Notes under the pieces: model-generated
Database searches by the model: none
What the model saw: the letters and a program-made list of their open reading frames with translations, nothing else
What the model was told of the DNA's origin: nothing
Translations under genes and position numbers: made by a program
Shown here: in pieces, positions 1 to 10,791 of the stretch
Numbering within the stretch: the stretch's first letter is position 1
Layout of the letters: the number at the start of each line of letters is the position of its first letter
Assembly: GCF_000517545.1 (NCBI RefSeq)
Contig: NZ_BAIV01000033.1
Location: 1 to 61,620 of the forward strand
Source of the DNA: Bacteroides reticulotermitis JCM 10512
GTDB taxonomy: Bacteria > Bacteroidota > Bacteroidia > Bacteroidales > Bacteroidaceae
Length of the DNA stretch: 61,620 nt
Reading direction: 5' to 3'

Positions 1-43
1 TCTCTTTTAAGTTACAAAGGTAAAAGGATTTAGGTGAAAGTCG

Positions 44-51
44 TATATTTG
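44..51 (+). promoter_or_regulatory. Promoter -7 box (TATATTTG)
   Basis: TATATTTG matches the Bacteroides sigma-ABfr -7 consensus TANNTTTG and lies 25 bp before the start codon of the cyclophilin gene. No clear -33 TTTG is visible at the usual spacing. Confidence 0.6.
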
Positions 52-76
52 CAAACTTAAATAAAATGAAACTGTT

Positions 77-916
77 ATGAAAAAGAGTGCATGGATACTA
101 TTAACTATATTGTTTTGTGGGCTTACAGCCTGTAAAACGGGAATAAAAAAAGAAAGAGATATGAGTAAAGAAGTATTGCTAAAGATTGAGACATCGTTAG
201 GGGATATAAAGGTTAAGTTATACAATGAGACGCCTAAACATCGTGATAACTTTATTAAGTTGGCGGAAAACGGAACTTATGAAGGCGTATTGTTCCACCG
301 GGTAATCAAAGATTTTATGGTGCAAGCCGGTGATCCTGATTCGAAGAATGCTCCGAAAGGAAAAATGCTTGGTGGCGGTGATGTAGGCTATACAATTCCT
401 GCTGAGTTTGTTTACCCAAAGTATTTCCATAAGAAAGGAGCGCTTTCGGCTGCCCGCCAAGGCGATAACGTAAATCCGAAGAAAGAATCTTCCGGTTGTC
501 AGTTCTATATCGTTACCGGTAAGGTCTATAATGACTCCACGCTGTTGAGCATGGAAAACCAAAAGAATGAAAATAGAATAAATGATATTTTCAATGCTTT
601 GGCACAGAAGCATATGAAAGAGATCTATAAGATGCGTAAGGAGAGTGATGAAAAAGGACTTTCCGACTTGCAGGATAAACTGATCATTCAAGCCGAGAAA
701 GAAGGAGCTAATCTGCCTGAATTCCATTTTACTCCGGAACAAATCAAGGCTTATTCAACACTTGGCGGAACCCCGCATTTAGATGGTGAGTATACCGTGT
801 TTGGTGAAGTAGTGGAAGGTTTGGATATCGTAGATAAGATCCAACAGGTTAAAACCGACCGTGGTGATCGTCCGGAAGCTGACGTGAAAATAAAGAAAGT
901 CACCGTACTCGACTAA
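77..916 (+). CDS. Cyclophilin-type peptidyl-prolyl isomerase lipoprotein
   Basis: Predicted peptidyl-prolyl cis-trans isomerase of 279 residues that would assist folding of exported proteins in the periplasm or at the outer membrane. Residues 1-19 are a lipoprotein signal ending in the lipobox LTAC, so Cys19 is the likely lipidated residue. The cyclophilin core follows from about residue 33, with the motifs FHRVIKDFMVQAGDP and SSGCQFYIV. A charged helical insertion of about 60 residues (roughly 155-215) splits the core, as in several Bacteroides cyclophilins. Only 5 bp separate it from the M16 peptidase gene, so the two are probably co-transcribed from the promoter at 44-51. Family assignment is firm; the client proteins are unknown. 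Confidence 0.93.
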   Translation: MKKSAWILLTILFCGLTACKTGIKKERDMSKEVLLKIETSLGDIKVKLYNETPKHRDNFIKLAENGTYEGVLFHRVIKDFMVQAGDPDSKNAPKGKMLGGGDVGYTIPAEFVYPKYFHKKGALSAARQGDNVNPKKESSGCQFYIVTGKVYNDSTLLSMENQKNENRINDIFNALAQKHMKEIYKMRKESDEKGLSDLQDKLIIQAEKEGANLPEFHFTPEQIKAYSTLGGTPHLDGEYTVFGEVVEGLDIVDKIQQVKTDRGDRPEADVKIKKVTVLD

Positions 917-921
917 ATAAA

Positions 922-2160
922 ATGAAGATCAACAGGCATATTTTAGAAAACGGGTTGAAGCTGGTGCACATGCAAGATGATAGCACCCAGATGGTAGCCC
1001 TTAATATCACGTATAAGGTTGGCGCGCGGGACGAGGATCCCGAGCATACCGGGTTTGCCCATCTGTTTGAGCATCTCATGTTTGGCGGATCGGTAAACAT
1101 ACCCGATTATGATGCCCCGTTGCAATTGGCAGGAGGGGAGAATAATGCCTGGACAAATAATGATATCACCAATTACTACCTTACGGTACCCCGCCAAAAT
1201 GTTGAAATAGGCTTCTGGTTGGAGTCAGACCGCATGCTGAGTCTGGATTTTAGCGAACGTAGCCTGGAGGTACAACGTGGGGTGGTGATGGAGGAATTCA
1301 AACAGCGATGCCTGAATCAGCCGTATGGTGATGTCGGGCATTTGCTGCGTCCATTGGCCTATAAGCGGCATCCTTACCAATGGCCTACGATTGGCAAAGA
1401 CTTGTCGCATATAGCTAATGCGACCTTGGAAGATGTGAAAGATTTCTTCTTTCGCTTTTATGCACCTAACAATGCCATTCTGGCTGTTACCGGACATATA
1501 ACTTTTGAAGATGCGATGGAACTGACGGAGAAATGGTTTGGACCTATTCCCCGGCGTAATGTTCCGCAGCGCAACCTGGAAAGAGAGGTTGCGCAAACCG
1601 AAGAACAACGTATGACTGTGGAACGCAATGTGCCGATCGACTCGTTGTTTATGGCTTATCACATGTGCGGGCACAATGATCCGGATTACTATGCGTTCGA
1701 TATTCTGTCCGATGTGTTAAGCAACGGGCGGTCGAGTCGCTTCAACCAGCGGTTGATACAAGAAAAGCAATTATTCTCGAGTATTGATGCCTATATATCG
1801 GGGACGGTCGATGCCGGCTTATTCCATATTTGTGGTAAGCCCGCTGCCGGAGTCTCGTTGGAACAGGCGGAGGCTGCTGTGCGTGAAGAACTGGATAACT
1901 TGCAACAGGAACTCGTTGATCAGGAAGAACTGGCCAAGGTCAAAAACAAATTCGAGTCGACCCAGATCTTCGGGAATATTAATTATCTGAATGTGGCTAC
2001 CAACCTTGCTTGGTTCGAACTCCTTGGACGAGCGGAGGATTTGGAAGTAGAAGTAGATCGTTACCGGGCTGTAACGCCCGCCCACCTGCAAGCTGTCGCC
2101 CGGACCGCTTTCAGAAAAGAAAATGGAGTTGTACTCTATTATAAGAAGCAGGATGCCTGA
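922..2160 (+). CDS. M16 family zinc peptidase (insulinase/pitrilysin type)
   Basis: Zinc metallopeptidase of 412 residues. The inverted zinc motif HLFEH lies at residues 47-51, with the downstream glutamates of VVMEE (122-126) available as third ligand. One N-terminal catalytic M16 domain is followed by one inactive M16_C domain (roughly 170-350), the single-pair size of bacterial processing-protease-like members. No signal peptide is seen at the chosen start, so it is predicted to be cytoplasmic. It follows the cyclophilin gene by 5 bp and precedes the MATE gene by 41 bp. The substrate cannot be deduced. Confidence 0.92.
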   Translation: MKINRHILENGLKLVHMQDDSTQMVALNITYKVGARDEDPEHTGFAHLFEHLMFGGSVNIPDYDAPLQLAGGENNAWTNNDITNYYLTVPRQNVEIGFWLESDRMLSLDFSERSLEVQRGVVMEEFKQRCLNQPYGDVGHLLRPLAYKRHPYQWPTIGKDLSHIANATLEDVKDFFFRFYAPNNAILAVTGHITFEDAMELTEKWFGPIPRRNVPQRNLEREVAQTEEQRMTVERNVPIDSLFMAYHMCGHNDPDYYAFDILSDVLSNGRSSRFNQRLIQEKQLFSSIDAYISGTVDAGLFHICGKPAAGVSLEQAEAAVREELDNLQQELVDQEELAKVKNKFESTQIFGNINYLNVATNLAWFELLGRAEDLEVEVDRYRAVTPAHLQAVARTAFRKENGVVLYYKKQDA

Positions 2161-2201
2161 AAAGGGCTCCTTGGACCGAACCGTTAACTGTGATGAAATA
2201 G

Positions 2202-3554
2202 ATGAGAGAAATTTACGGCAAGTATAAAGAACATTATAAAGCATTAATCTTTTTAGGGCTTCCGATTATTATCGGACAGTTAGGCATTATTGTAATCGGG
2301 TTTGCCGACACGTTGATGGTAGGACATCACAGTACAAGTGAGTTAGGAGCAGCCTCATTTGTGAATAATATGTTCAATCTGGCTATCTTTTTTAGTACCG
2401 GATTCTCGTATGGATTGACCCCAATAGTCGGTAGCTTATATGGGACCCGCCAGTTTGCACAAGCCGGACAAGCTTTGCGTTGCAGTCTGCTGGCTAATTT
2501 CCTGGTCAGCTTACTCTTAATTCTGGTAATGGGTATTTTGTATCTCAATATTGAGCGCCTAGGGCAACCCGAAGAGCTGCTTCCGTTGATTAAACCCTAT
2601 TACCTAATTCTGTTATTCTCTTTAGTGTTCGTAATGCTTTTCAATGGTTTTAAGCAGTTTACCGATGGGATAACGGATACGCAAACCGCCATGTGGATTC
2701 TGCTCATGGGTAATGTGCTGCATATTGGCAGTAACTATGTTTTGATTAACGGAAAACTGGGATTCCCCGAACTCGGCTTATTTGGTGCAGGAATTAGCAC
2801 CTTGTTTTCACGTATGGCAATGCTGGCTGTATTTATCATCTTGTTTGCTCGGAGCCGTCGGTTTAGCCGTTACCGGGTTGGTTTCTTTCGCATGGGATGG
2901 TCAAAACTGACATTCCGCCGGCTCAATGCCTTGGGTTGGCCCATTGGGCTTCAGATGGGAATGGAGACCGCTTCGTTCAGTCTGAGCACGGTTATGGTGG
3001 GGTGGCTGGGTACGATTGCACTGGCTTCCCATCAGGTTATGCTGACCATTTCGCAGTTCACCTTCATGATGTTCTATGGTATGGGCGCTGCCGTGGCTAT
3101 TCGGGTAAGTAATTTCAAAGGGCAAGAAGATATACTCAATGTACGCCGTTCGACTTATGCCGGATTTCATCTGATAATGGTGTTGGGCGTTATTCTCTCT
3201 TGTATTGTGTTTAGCTGTCGCCACTATTTGGGCGGCTGGTTTACGGATAGTGCAGAAGTATCGGTTATGGTCACCACTTTGGTCATCCCCTTGCTTATTT
3301 ATCAGTTTGGCGATGGGCTTCAGATAAACTTTGCCAATGCCCTGCGTGGTATTTCGGATGTAAAGCCGATGATGGTCATTGCATTTATCTCTTACTTCCT
3401 CATCTCGTTGCCTGTGGGATATTTCTGTGGATTTGTTCTGGAGTGGGGTGTTGCCGGAGTTTGGATGGCTTTCCCCTTTGGGCTAACCAGTGCGGGGATT
3501 ATGTTATGGTTGCGGTTCCGTTATAAAACTCGGCCCCGGCCTTATTCACCCTAG
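2202..3554 (+). CDS. MATE family efflux transporter
   Basis: Integral inner-membrane protein of 450 residues with about twelve hydrophobic segments and the MATE-type beginning of helix 1 (GLPIIIGQLGIIVIGFADTLMVG). MATE proteins export cationic drugs or metabolites in exchange for Na+ or H+. The two-half arrangement is visible, with the second half starting near residue 235. Length is normal for the family and no frame break is seen. Transported compounds are not predictable. Confidence 0.9.
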   Translation: MREIYGKYKEHYKALIFLGLPIIIGQLGIIVIGFADTLMVGHHSTSELGAASFVNNMFNLAIFFSTGFSYGLTPIVGSLYGTRQFAQAGQALRCSLLANFLVSLLLILVMGILYLNIERLGQPEELLPLIKPYYLILLFSLVFVMLFNGFKQFTDGITDTQTAMWILLMGNVLHIGSNYVLINGKLGFPELGLFGAGISTLFSRMAMLAVFIILFARSRRFSRYRVGFFRMGWSKLTFRRLNALGWPIGLQMGMETASFSLSTVMVGWLGTIALASHQVMLTISQFTFMMFYGMGAAVAIRVSNFKGQEDILNVRRSTYAGFHLIMVLGVILSCIVFSCRHYLGGWFTDSAEVSVMVTTLVIPLLIYQFGDGLQINFANALRGISDVKPMMVIAFISYFLISLPVGYFCGFVLEWGVAGVWMAFPFGLTSAGIMLWLRFRYKTRPRPYSP

Positions 3555-3581
3555 TTTATAAACCTCTTTACGATAACGCTT

Positions 3582-5939
3582 ATGGCTTCATTCCGCTTTA
3601 CAAAATTGAAAATTGTAGCAGGCTATACGCTGTTGCTGACTATACTTCTTTTCTCACTGGTATTTGTGCATCGGGAAATGGCTGCATTGTCCGAAGCCGA
3701 TAACCAGCAAAATCTGAAGACCGATAGCCTATTGTCGCTTTTGCGCGAGAAAGATCAGAATACCATTCAGATGCTGCGTGTGTTGAGCGAAGCTAATGAC
3801 AGTCTGCTTTCTGCCTCCGAGATTGGTGAAATCATATTTGAACAAGACCCGGCTGCTAACCAACATCGTGTGCAGCGGCGTGTCATAACCAAGCGGGACT
3901 CCCTGATTACCGCTCCCAAGAAGAAAGGCTTCTTTAAGCGTTTAGCCGAAGTCTTTGTCCCCTCCAAAAAAGATAGTGCCTTATTGATTAACTCATCCTT
4001 GGAGTTCGCAACCGATACCATTCTTGAACCGGCTGCTTCAGCCGATTCTCTACAGCATAAAATCAGACAGGCAAGCAAAGGGAAGCGTACCCAAAGAAAG
4101 AAGACTGTTCGGCGGGATAATGCTCGGTTTCAGCAGACAAATACGCAACTAACCGCACAGATAGACACCTTAATAAAAGATTATAAGAGTGATATGTCTC
4201 AGCGCGCCCGTGAGGATGCCGAATGGCAACAAGAAGTCCGGATGCGTTCGATACGTACAATCAGCGGTATCGCCGTGGGGGCTGTGCTTCTTTCGGCTCT
4301 TTTTCTCATACTGATCGGGCGAGACATTACCCGCAGTAATAGGTATCGGCAGCAGTTGGAAGTTGCCAACAAAAAGGCGGAAGAGCTATTGATTGCCCGC
4401 GAGAAATTAATGCTTGCCATAACCCATGACTTTAAAGCTCCTTTAGGTTCTATCATCGGCTATTCTGAGTTGCTCCGGAAATTGGTTGCCGATGAGCGCC
4501 AGCGGTTCTATTTAAATAATATGAAGATCTCTTCGGAACATCTGCTTAAGTTGGTCAGCGATTTATTAGATTTTCATCGGCTCGACCTGAACAAGGCAGA
4601 AGTCAAGCGGGTTCCTTTTAAACCGATTCAGCTATTCGAGGAGATCCGTACGAGCTTTGAACCTTTGACCGCTGCGAAAGGTTTGAGCTTGGAGTGCGAC
4701 ATTGCTCCCGAATTGGCCGGTACGTTTATTAGTGACCCTTTGCGGATTCGACAAATCGTGAATAACCTGCTCTCCAATGCGGTTAAGTTTACGCAACAAG
4801 GTAGCGTAACATTAACAATCCGTTACGAAGAGCCTCACCTTATTCTATCTGTAGCCGATACCGGACAGGGGATGGCTCGGGAGGATAAAGAACGCATCTT
4901 TCAGGAGTTTACCCGTTTGCCTGGAGCGCAAGGTGAGGAAGGCTTCGGTCTGGGGTTATCGATCGTTCGTAAACTGGTACTTCTGCTCAAAGGTGAGATT
5001 CAAGTAGAAAGTACCTTGGGAGAAGGGAGTTGTTTTACCGTTACCTTGGTACTTACGCCGGTACAGCAATCTGTGTCCGGAGAAGAAGCTGCCGACGAAC
5101 TACAAAATTTGGAAACGGAGGAGGAGTCGATAGCTGTTGCTCCCATCAAGACCGTACGGGTACTATTGATTGATGATGATCGTATTCAACTGGAACTCAC
5201 GGCAGCGATGTTGCAACAGTATGGAATTGATGCGATCTGTTGTGAGCAGTTGGAAGACTTATCAGATCATCTGCGCTCTTCAGTTTTCGATGTCCTGTTG
5301 ACCGATATACAGATGCCGGCAATTAATGGCTTCGACTTGGTGAAACTACTGCGTGCTTCCAATATTCCGCAAGCGCGTACCATACCGGTGATAGCCGTTA
5401 CTGCTCGCCACGATATGGATGAGCAGGCTTTACGCGAACATGGCTTCGCCGGTTGCCTGCATAAGCCTTTTAGCGTCCGAGAACTATTGGCGACAATCAG
5501 CCTTGGGCAGATGTCTGCCGATGAAGTTCAGGCTATCGACCTGATGTTGGCAAAGGATGATTTTCTTTCTGATGAACAGGAGACGAGGTTATCTGGCCGA
5601 AATCTCTTGTTTAACTTCTCTGCACTTACAGCTTTCTCTGGGGATGATACCACAGCTGCCCGGTCTATTATTAATTCGTTTGTAGAAGAAACGGCGAAGA
5701 ATGCTATCTCTATGAAGCAAGCGTTGAAGAATGAAGAGGTTGATGGAATAGCCGATATGGCCCATAAGCTGCTTCCGCTCTTTACCTTAATTAAGGCAAA
5801 TGATGCTTTACCTCTATTGACTTATTTAGAAGAACAGCGAGGAGAGAGCTTTACCGAAATCATAAGGCAGAAGACGGAGCGTGTTCTGGTGGAAGTAAAC
5901 TTCGTAGTAGAAGAGGCCAAACGGTACAGTGTCTGTTGA
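3582..5939 (+). CDS. Hybrid sensor histidine kinase with receiver and HPt domains
   Basis: Membrane-bound phosphorelay protein of 785 residues. Order: TM helix about 11-30, a periplasmic region of roughly 195 residues with basic and coiled-coil stretches, TM helix about 227-246, HisKA with phospho-accepting His282 (ITHDFKAPLG), HATPase with the N box NNLLSNAVKF and G box GFGLGLSIV, receiver with phospho-acceptor Asp575 (LLTDIQMP), and a C-terminal HPt-like domain with His728 (MAHKLLPLF). Carrying HisKA, REC and HPt in one chain implies a complete internal phosphorelay that should pass phosphate to a separate DNA-binding regulator. No such regulator lies next to it. The sensed signal is unknown. 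Confidence 0.9.
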   Translation: MASFRFTKLKIVAGYTLLLTILLFSLVFVHREMAALSEADNQQNLKTDSLLSLLREKDQNTIQMLRVLSEANDSLLSASEIGEIIFEQDPAANQHRVQRRVITKRDSLITAPKKKGFFKRLAEVFVPSKKDSALLINSSLEFATDTILEPAASADSLQHKIRQASKGKRTQRKKTVRRDNARFQQTNTQLTAQIDTLIKDYKSDMSQRAREDAEWQQEVRMRSIRTISGIAVGAVLLSALFLILIGRDITRSNRYRQQLEVANKKAEELLIAREKLMLAITHDFKAPLGSIIGYSELLRKLVADERQRFYLNNMKISSEHLLKLVSDLLDFHRLDLNKAEVKRVPFKPIQLFEEIRTSFEPLTAAKGLSLECDIAPELAGTFISDPLRIRQIVNNLLSNAVKFTQQGSVTLTIRYEEPHLILSVADTGQGMAREDKERIFQEFTRLPGAQGEEGFGLGLSIVRKLVLLLKGEIQVESTLGEGSCFTVTLVLTPVQQSVSGEEAADELQNLETEEESIAVAPIKTVRVLLIDDDRIQLELTAAMLQQYGIDAICCEQLEDLSDHLRSSVFDVLLTDIQMPAINGFDLVKLLRASNIPQARTIPVIAVTARHDMDEQALREHGFAGCLHKPFSVRELLATISLGQMSADEVQAIDLMLAKDDFLSDEQETRLSGRNLLFNFSALTAFSGDDTTAARSIINSFVEETAKNAISMKQALKNEEVDGIADMAHKLLPLFTLIKANDALPLLTYLEEQRGESFTEIIRQKTERVLVEVNFVVEEAKRYSVC

Positions 5940-6282
5940 ATAATATTTGTATCGATTTGTATGCTTGTTTGTTGAAAAGAAGATCCACGAATATACTTCA
6001 CCCCGGTCTCATTACTCAACGAATCGTAGTGTTTACTCCTGAGCTTTATGCTAATCAGTTCGCTTGAATATGAGCTGGTGTGATAAAGCGATCATGCGAT
6101 GAAAAGCGAACAGATATGCGGCCTCTGTCGAAGGAGGAGGGTGAATTCGTATATTTGTAGCCAGTAAAGATCTAAAAGCCATTTGGCATCTTTCCATTCC
6201 TGCGTTTATTTTGCAACTCCGACAAACATTTTTTCAATGGAAATTGTTTACTTTGTACGAAGTTTGCACTGACACATCTGGA
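5940..6282 (+). promoter_or_regulatory. Intergenic region with promoter before tamB
   Basis: This gap of 343 bp holds no convincing gene. TATATTTG at 6150-6157 matches the Bacteroides -7 box and could drive tamB. An in-frame extension of tamB back to 6211 is possible but would add a non-conserved leader before the basic and hydrophobic N-terminus. Confidence 0.5.
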
Positions 6283-9200
6283 ATGAAGCGAAAATGGATC
6301 AAATGGGTAGTTAGAATATTGCTTACTCCCATCATACTCTTTGTAATATTAATGGTATTACTCTATATACCTCCTGTACAAAATCTTTTGCGCAGGGAAG
6401 CCACTGCCTATGCATCGAAAGCTACCGGTATGCAAATATCTGTAGAGCGAATCGACCTTCGCTTTCCGCTAAATTTATTGGTACGTGGCGTGGAGGTAAT
6501 CCAGAAAAAAGATACGCTCCTCATGCTCGAAAGTCTGAATGTACGCGTTCAGGTCTTGCCTTTGATTAAAGGAAAAGTAGAAGTAGACGATATTACCTTG
6601 AAACGTGCACGGGTTAATTCCCTCGATCTTGTCGATGGCATGGTAATAAAGGGTGTGTTGGGGCATTTTGTACTCGAAAGCCACGGGGTAGACCTAACGA
6701 ATGAGATGGCTATTGTCAACCGGGTAGAACTATCGGATACGCATATCCAACTTCTGATGAAGGATACGACAACCCCTAAAGATACCACAGAATCTGCACC
6801 GCTCAATTGGCAAGTCGATTTGCGAAAGATGAAACTCAAGAATGTATCTTTCAGTATGCAACTTCCGGCTGATTCGACTCGCATGGCTGCCCATTTGGGA
6901 GAGGCGAGTGTGGAGGGAGTCCGGGCGGATTTAAAGAAACAATTTTATGGACTGAAGCAACTTTTGCTTTCGGGTGCTTCTGCTAATTACGATGTAGGAA
7001 CCGCACCGGCAGGTGAAGGATTTGACGCATCCCACATTGCGGTGCGAGATATGCGCTTGGGACTGGATTCTCTGTTGTATGAGGGTCGGAACATGAATGC
7101 TGTGATTCGGGAATTCACCTTAAACGAACGCTCTGGCTTAAGTGTTAGCTCGCTGACAGGACGTATGTTTTCCAACGACTCCATTATTAGCATTCCCGAT
7201 TTGCGACTGCTCACGCCTCATTCTGAACTGGATCTTTTTGTACATACCTATTGGGAACTGCTTACTATACCGACTGCCGGCCGGCTGGTCTCCCGCTTCA
7301 ATGCGTATATTGGCAAGGAAGATGTTATGTTGTTTGCCGGCGGACTGCCGGAAACTTTTAAGAAGGCTTATCCTTTCCGCCCCTTGGTTGTTCATGCGGG
7401 AACAGACGGGAACCTGAAACAGTTGCAGATCTCCCGCTTAAGTGCTGAGCTTCCGGGTGCTTTTTCCATCAAAGGAGGAGGCTCTATGGAAAATTTGACG
7501 GACAGCTTGGCACGCACCGGTACCATTGCGCTGGATATGAATACCCAGAACCTCGACTTCCTCGCCGGACTGACGGGAATGCCTTTGGATGGTTCGCTGG
7601 TTGTACCGAACAATATGAATTTGAAGGCGCGCGTAGATATAAACGGTCCGCAATACAAAGCTTTGCTTGCCTTGAAAGAGGGAACAGGTAGCGTAGATGT
7701 GAATGCAACGCTCAATAGTACCACCGAAGTTTATAAGGCTGACTTGAAAGTCAGCGATTTCCAAATACATCACTTTCTACCCAAAGATTCCATTTACGAA
7801 CTATCACTTTCGGCTACGGCTTCCGGAAAAGGATTGGATGTGATGTCTTATCGTTCGTATGCTAAACTGAATCTTACGCTCGACGAACTTCATTATACCC
7901 ATTACCGGCTTTCTAACGTTTCGCTGGATGGAGATTTAAAAGGCGGATTGGCAACGGCCCGGCTTTCCAGCGACAATGAGTTGTTGAAAATGCATGCTGA
8001 GGGTGAATATCATGTAACTCGTTCGTATCCCGATGGCAAGGTGACGTTGGCAGTCACTTCGTTGGACCTATATGAGCTTGGCCTTGCTCCTAAACCCTTG
8101 AAGCATCCTTTTGCTTTTAACTTGGAAGCAGAGGTACGGAAGAGTCTGACACATGCGCAAATAGAAGCCGGCGACATGAAATTAAGTCTGAACTCGCGTA
8201 TGGGGCTGTATCCTTTGATGCGCCAATCGACCCGTTTTGTCGATGTATTGATGAAGCAGATTGACGAGAAAGCCCTCGATCATGCCGAATTGCGTAAAGC
8301 ATTACCTACTGCGGTATTCTCCTTTTCCGCCGGCCAAGAAAATCCGTTGGCGTATTTCCTGGCAACGAAAGACATATCCTATAAAGACGTCTCAGTCCAA
8401 TTTGGTGCGGCACCCGATTGGGGAATTAATGGTAGGGCTTTGATTCATACCCTGAAAGTGGATACATTGCAGCTCGATACGATCTTCTTTGTAGCCCGAC
8501 AAGATACGGCGAAAATGAACCTGCGTGGTGGAGTGATCAATGGACCGAAGAATCCGCATATCTCCTTTTCGACTTCGCTCACCGGAGAGATCCGCGATCA
8601 TGATGCCGAACTGCAAGTAGAATATAAAAACGAGAAGGGAGAAACCGGTGTACTGCTGGGAGTCAATGCTCGTCCGTTAATTGAAGGGCATGGCAAAGGC
8701 AACGGATTAATCTTCACGTTGATTCCGAAAGAACCGATTGTCGCCTTCCGTAAGTTCCATTTCAATGAGAATAATAACTGGATTTACCTGCATAAGAACA
8801 TGCGTGTATATGCCAATGTCGATATGTGGGATGAAGAAGGGATGGGATTCCGGATTCACTCCGTGCGGGAAGATACGGTCTCTCTACAGAATATAGATAT
8901 GGAGCTTAGGCGTATCCGGTTGGACGAAATCAGTCGTATACTCTTATCTGCCTGAAATCTCCGGCCTATTCTCTGCGGAGGCGCATTATATCCAGACCGA
9001 GAAGAGTTTGCAACTCTCAGCCGAAGCGGTAATCAAAGACTTGACCTACGAACGTCAACGCATTGGTAATGTCGGCTTGGGAGCAACTTGGCTACCGGGA
9101 GAACATGGACAACAGTATGTAAATACGTATCTCACGCATGAAGGGACCGAAGTGATGGTTGCCGATGGAACCTTGACACCTACTCCAACCGGTAAAGACA

Positions 9201-10789
9201 GCATCGAGGTCAATACAACGCTTGAACACTTCCCGTTGCGTATAGCCAATGTCTTTGTGCCCGACAAACTGGTGACCTTGGCGGGAGATATGGATGGTGA
9301 TTTGCATATCAGCGGAAGTACTCAACAACCATTAATTAACGGGAAGCTGATCTTAGACAGTGTTTCTGTCTACTCAGCCCAATACGGCGCTCGCTTCCTA
9401 TTCGACAACCGTCCGGTGGAATTGCAAAATAACCGGATGATCTTTGATAAGTTCGCTATTTATACCACCGGAAAGAATCCATTCACGATTGATGGCTATG
9501 TCGACTTCCGGGATATGAGCAAGCCGATGGCCAATCTGAATATGCTTGCCGAAAACTATGTGCTACTCGATGCGAAGCGTACGCGTGAAAGCTTGGTTTA
9601 CGGAAAAGTACTTGCTGACTTCCGTGCCACCGTGAAGGGGCCGTTAGAGGCGCTCACGATGCGTGGGAATATGAATTTGCTGGGTAGTACGGATGTTTCT
9701 TACATTCTGACAGACTCTCCGTTGACTGTACAGGATCGCTTGGGAAGTTTGGTTACCTTTACCTCTTTCAGCGATACCACTACCGTGATCCGGCAGGATG
9801 TGCCTACTGTGTCGCTTGGCGGATTGGATATGAATATGATGGTACATATTGACCCATCGGTACGGTTGAAGGTCGATCTCGATGCAAGCAATGACAACCG
9901 GGTACAGCTGGAAGGTGGAGGCGATTTGTCGTTGAAGTACACGCCGCAGGGTGATATGACGCTAACTGGCCGATATACCTTGAGTGGAGGGGTAATGAAG
10001 TACTCTCTACCGGTGATTGCCGCTAAAGAGTTTGCCATTGATAACGGCAGCTATGTGGAGTGGACCGGTGATCCGATGGACCCGATGTTGAACTTTAAAG
10101 CTACCGACCGGATACGCGCTTCGGTCTCCGAAGGAGAAGGAGGTGGAACACGCATTGTTAACTTCGATGTTTCGGTGGTAGTTAAAAACCACATGGATAA
10201 TCTTTCGTTCGCTTTTGATGTGGCAGCTCCCGAAGATGCGACTATACAAAATGAACTGACTGCTATGGGAATCGAAGAACGTGGTAAACAGGCTCTTTAC
10301 ATCATGTTGGCCAAGACTTATCTGGGAACCGGACCGATTGGCGGTGGTGGGAAAGGTGGAAGTCTGTTGAATATGAACTCGGCTTTGAACTCGGTATTGA
10401 GCAGTCAGATAAATGCCTTGATGGGTAACCTCAAGGGAGCGAGTGTTTCTGTGGGTATTGAAGATCATGGCGAGATGGATGCCGGTGGAAAGCGTACGGA
10501 TTATAGCTTCCGCTACTCGCAACGTTTCTTCAACGATCGTTTCCAGATCGTGATAGGCGGAAAAGTCTCCACGGGAGAGAACGCATCGAATGACGCTGAG
10601 TCTTTTATCGATAATGTTTCCTTGGAATATCGCTTGGATAGAACCGGAACTCGTTATGTTCGTTTATTCTATGATAAGAATTATGAGAGTGTGCTCGAAG
10701 GCGAGATTACGGAAACCGGTGTCGGTCTGGTGTTGCGTAAGAAGTTGGATAAACTCAGTGAATTGTTCATCTTTAAGAAGAAGAAATAA
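6283..10789 (+). CDS. tamB: Translocation and assembly module protein TamB (frameshifted)
   Basis: Very large AsmA/TamB-family protein, about 1,500 residues when rejoined. It begins with a basic stretch and one inner-membrane anchor (MKRKWIKWVVRILL and following), then a long beta-rich periplasmic region, and ends with the DUF490/TamB C-terminal domain (about 9850-10789). TamB proteins bridge inner and outer membranes and assist outer-membrane protein insertion or lipid transfer together with a BamA-like partner, which is the next gene 2 bp downstream. The frame breaks near 8943: the upstream frame ends at a stop at 8955, while coding continues in another frame as YLPEISGLFSAEA. Restoring two bases (CTCT to CTCCCT) gives a smooth join (ILPYLPEISG). 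I treat the break as an assembly error. Start at 6283 chosen because the anchor begins there. Confidence 0.88.
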
Positions 10790-10791
10790 GT

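Noticed and set aside
6211..6282. Upstream start for tamB
   Set aside because: It adds 24 residues before the basic and hydrophobic anchor with no support; ATG 6283 fits the family.
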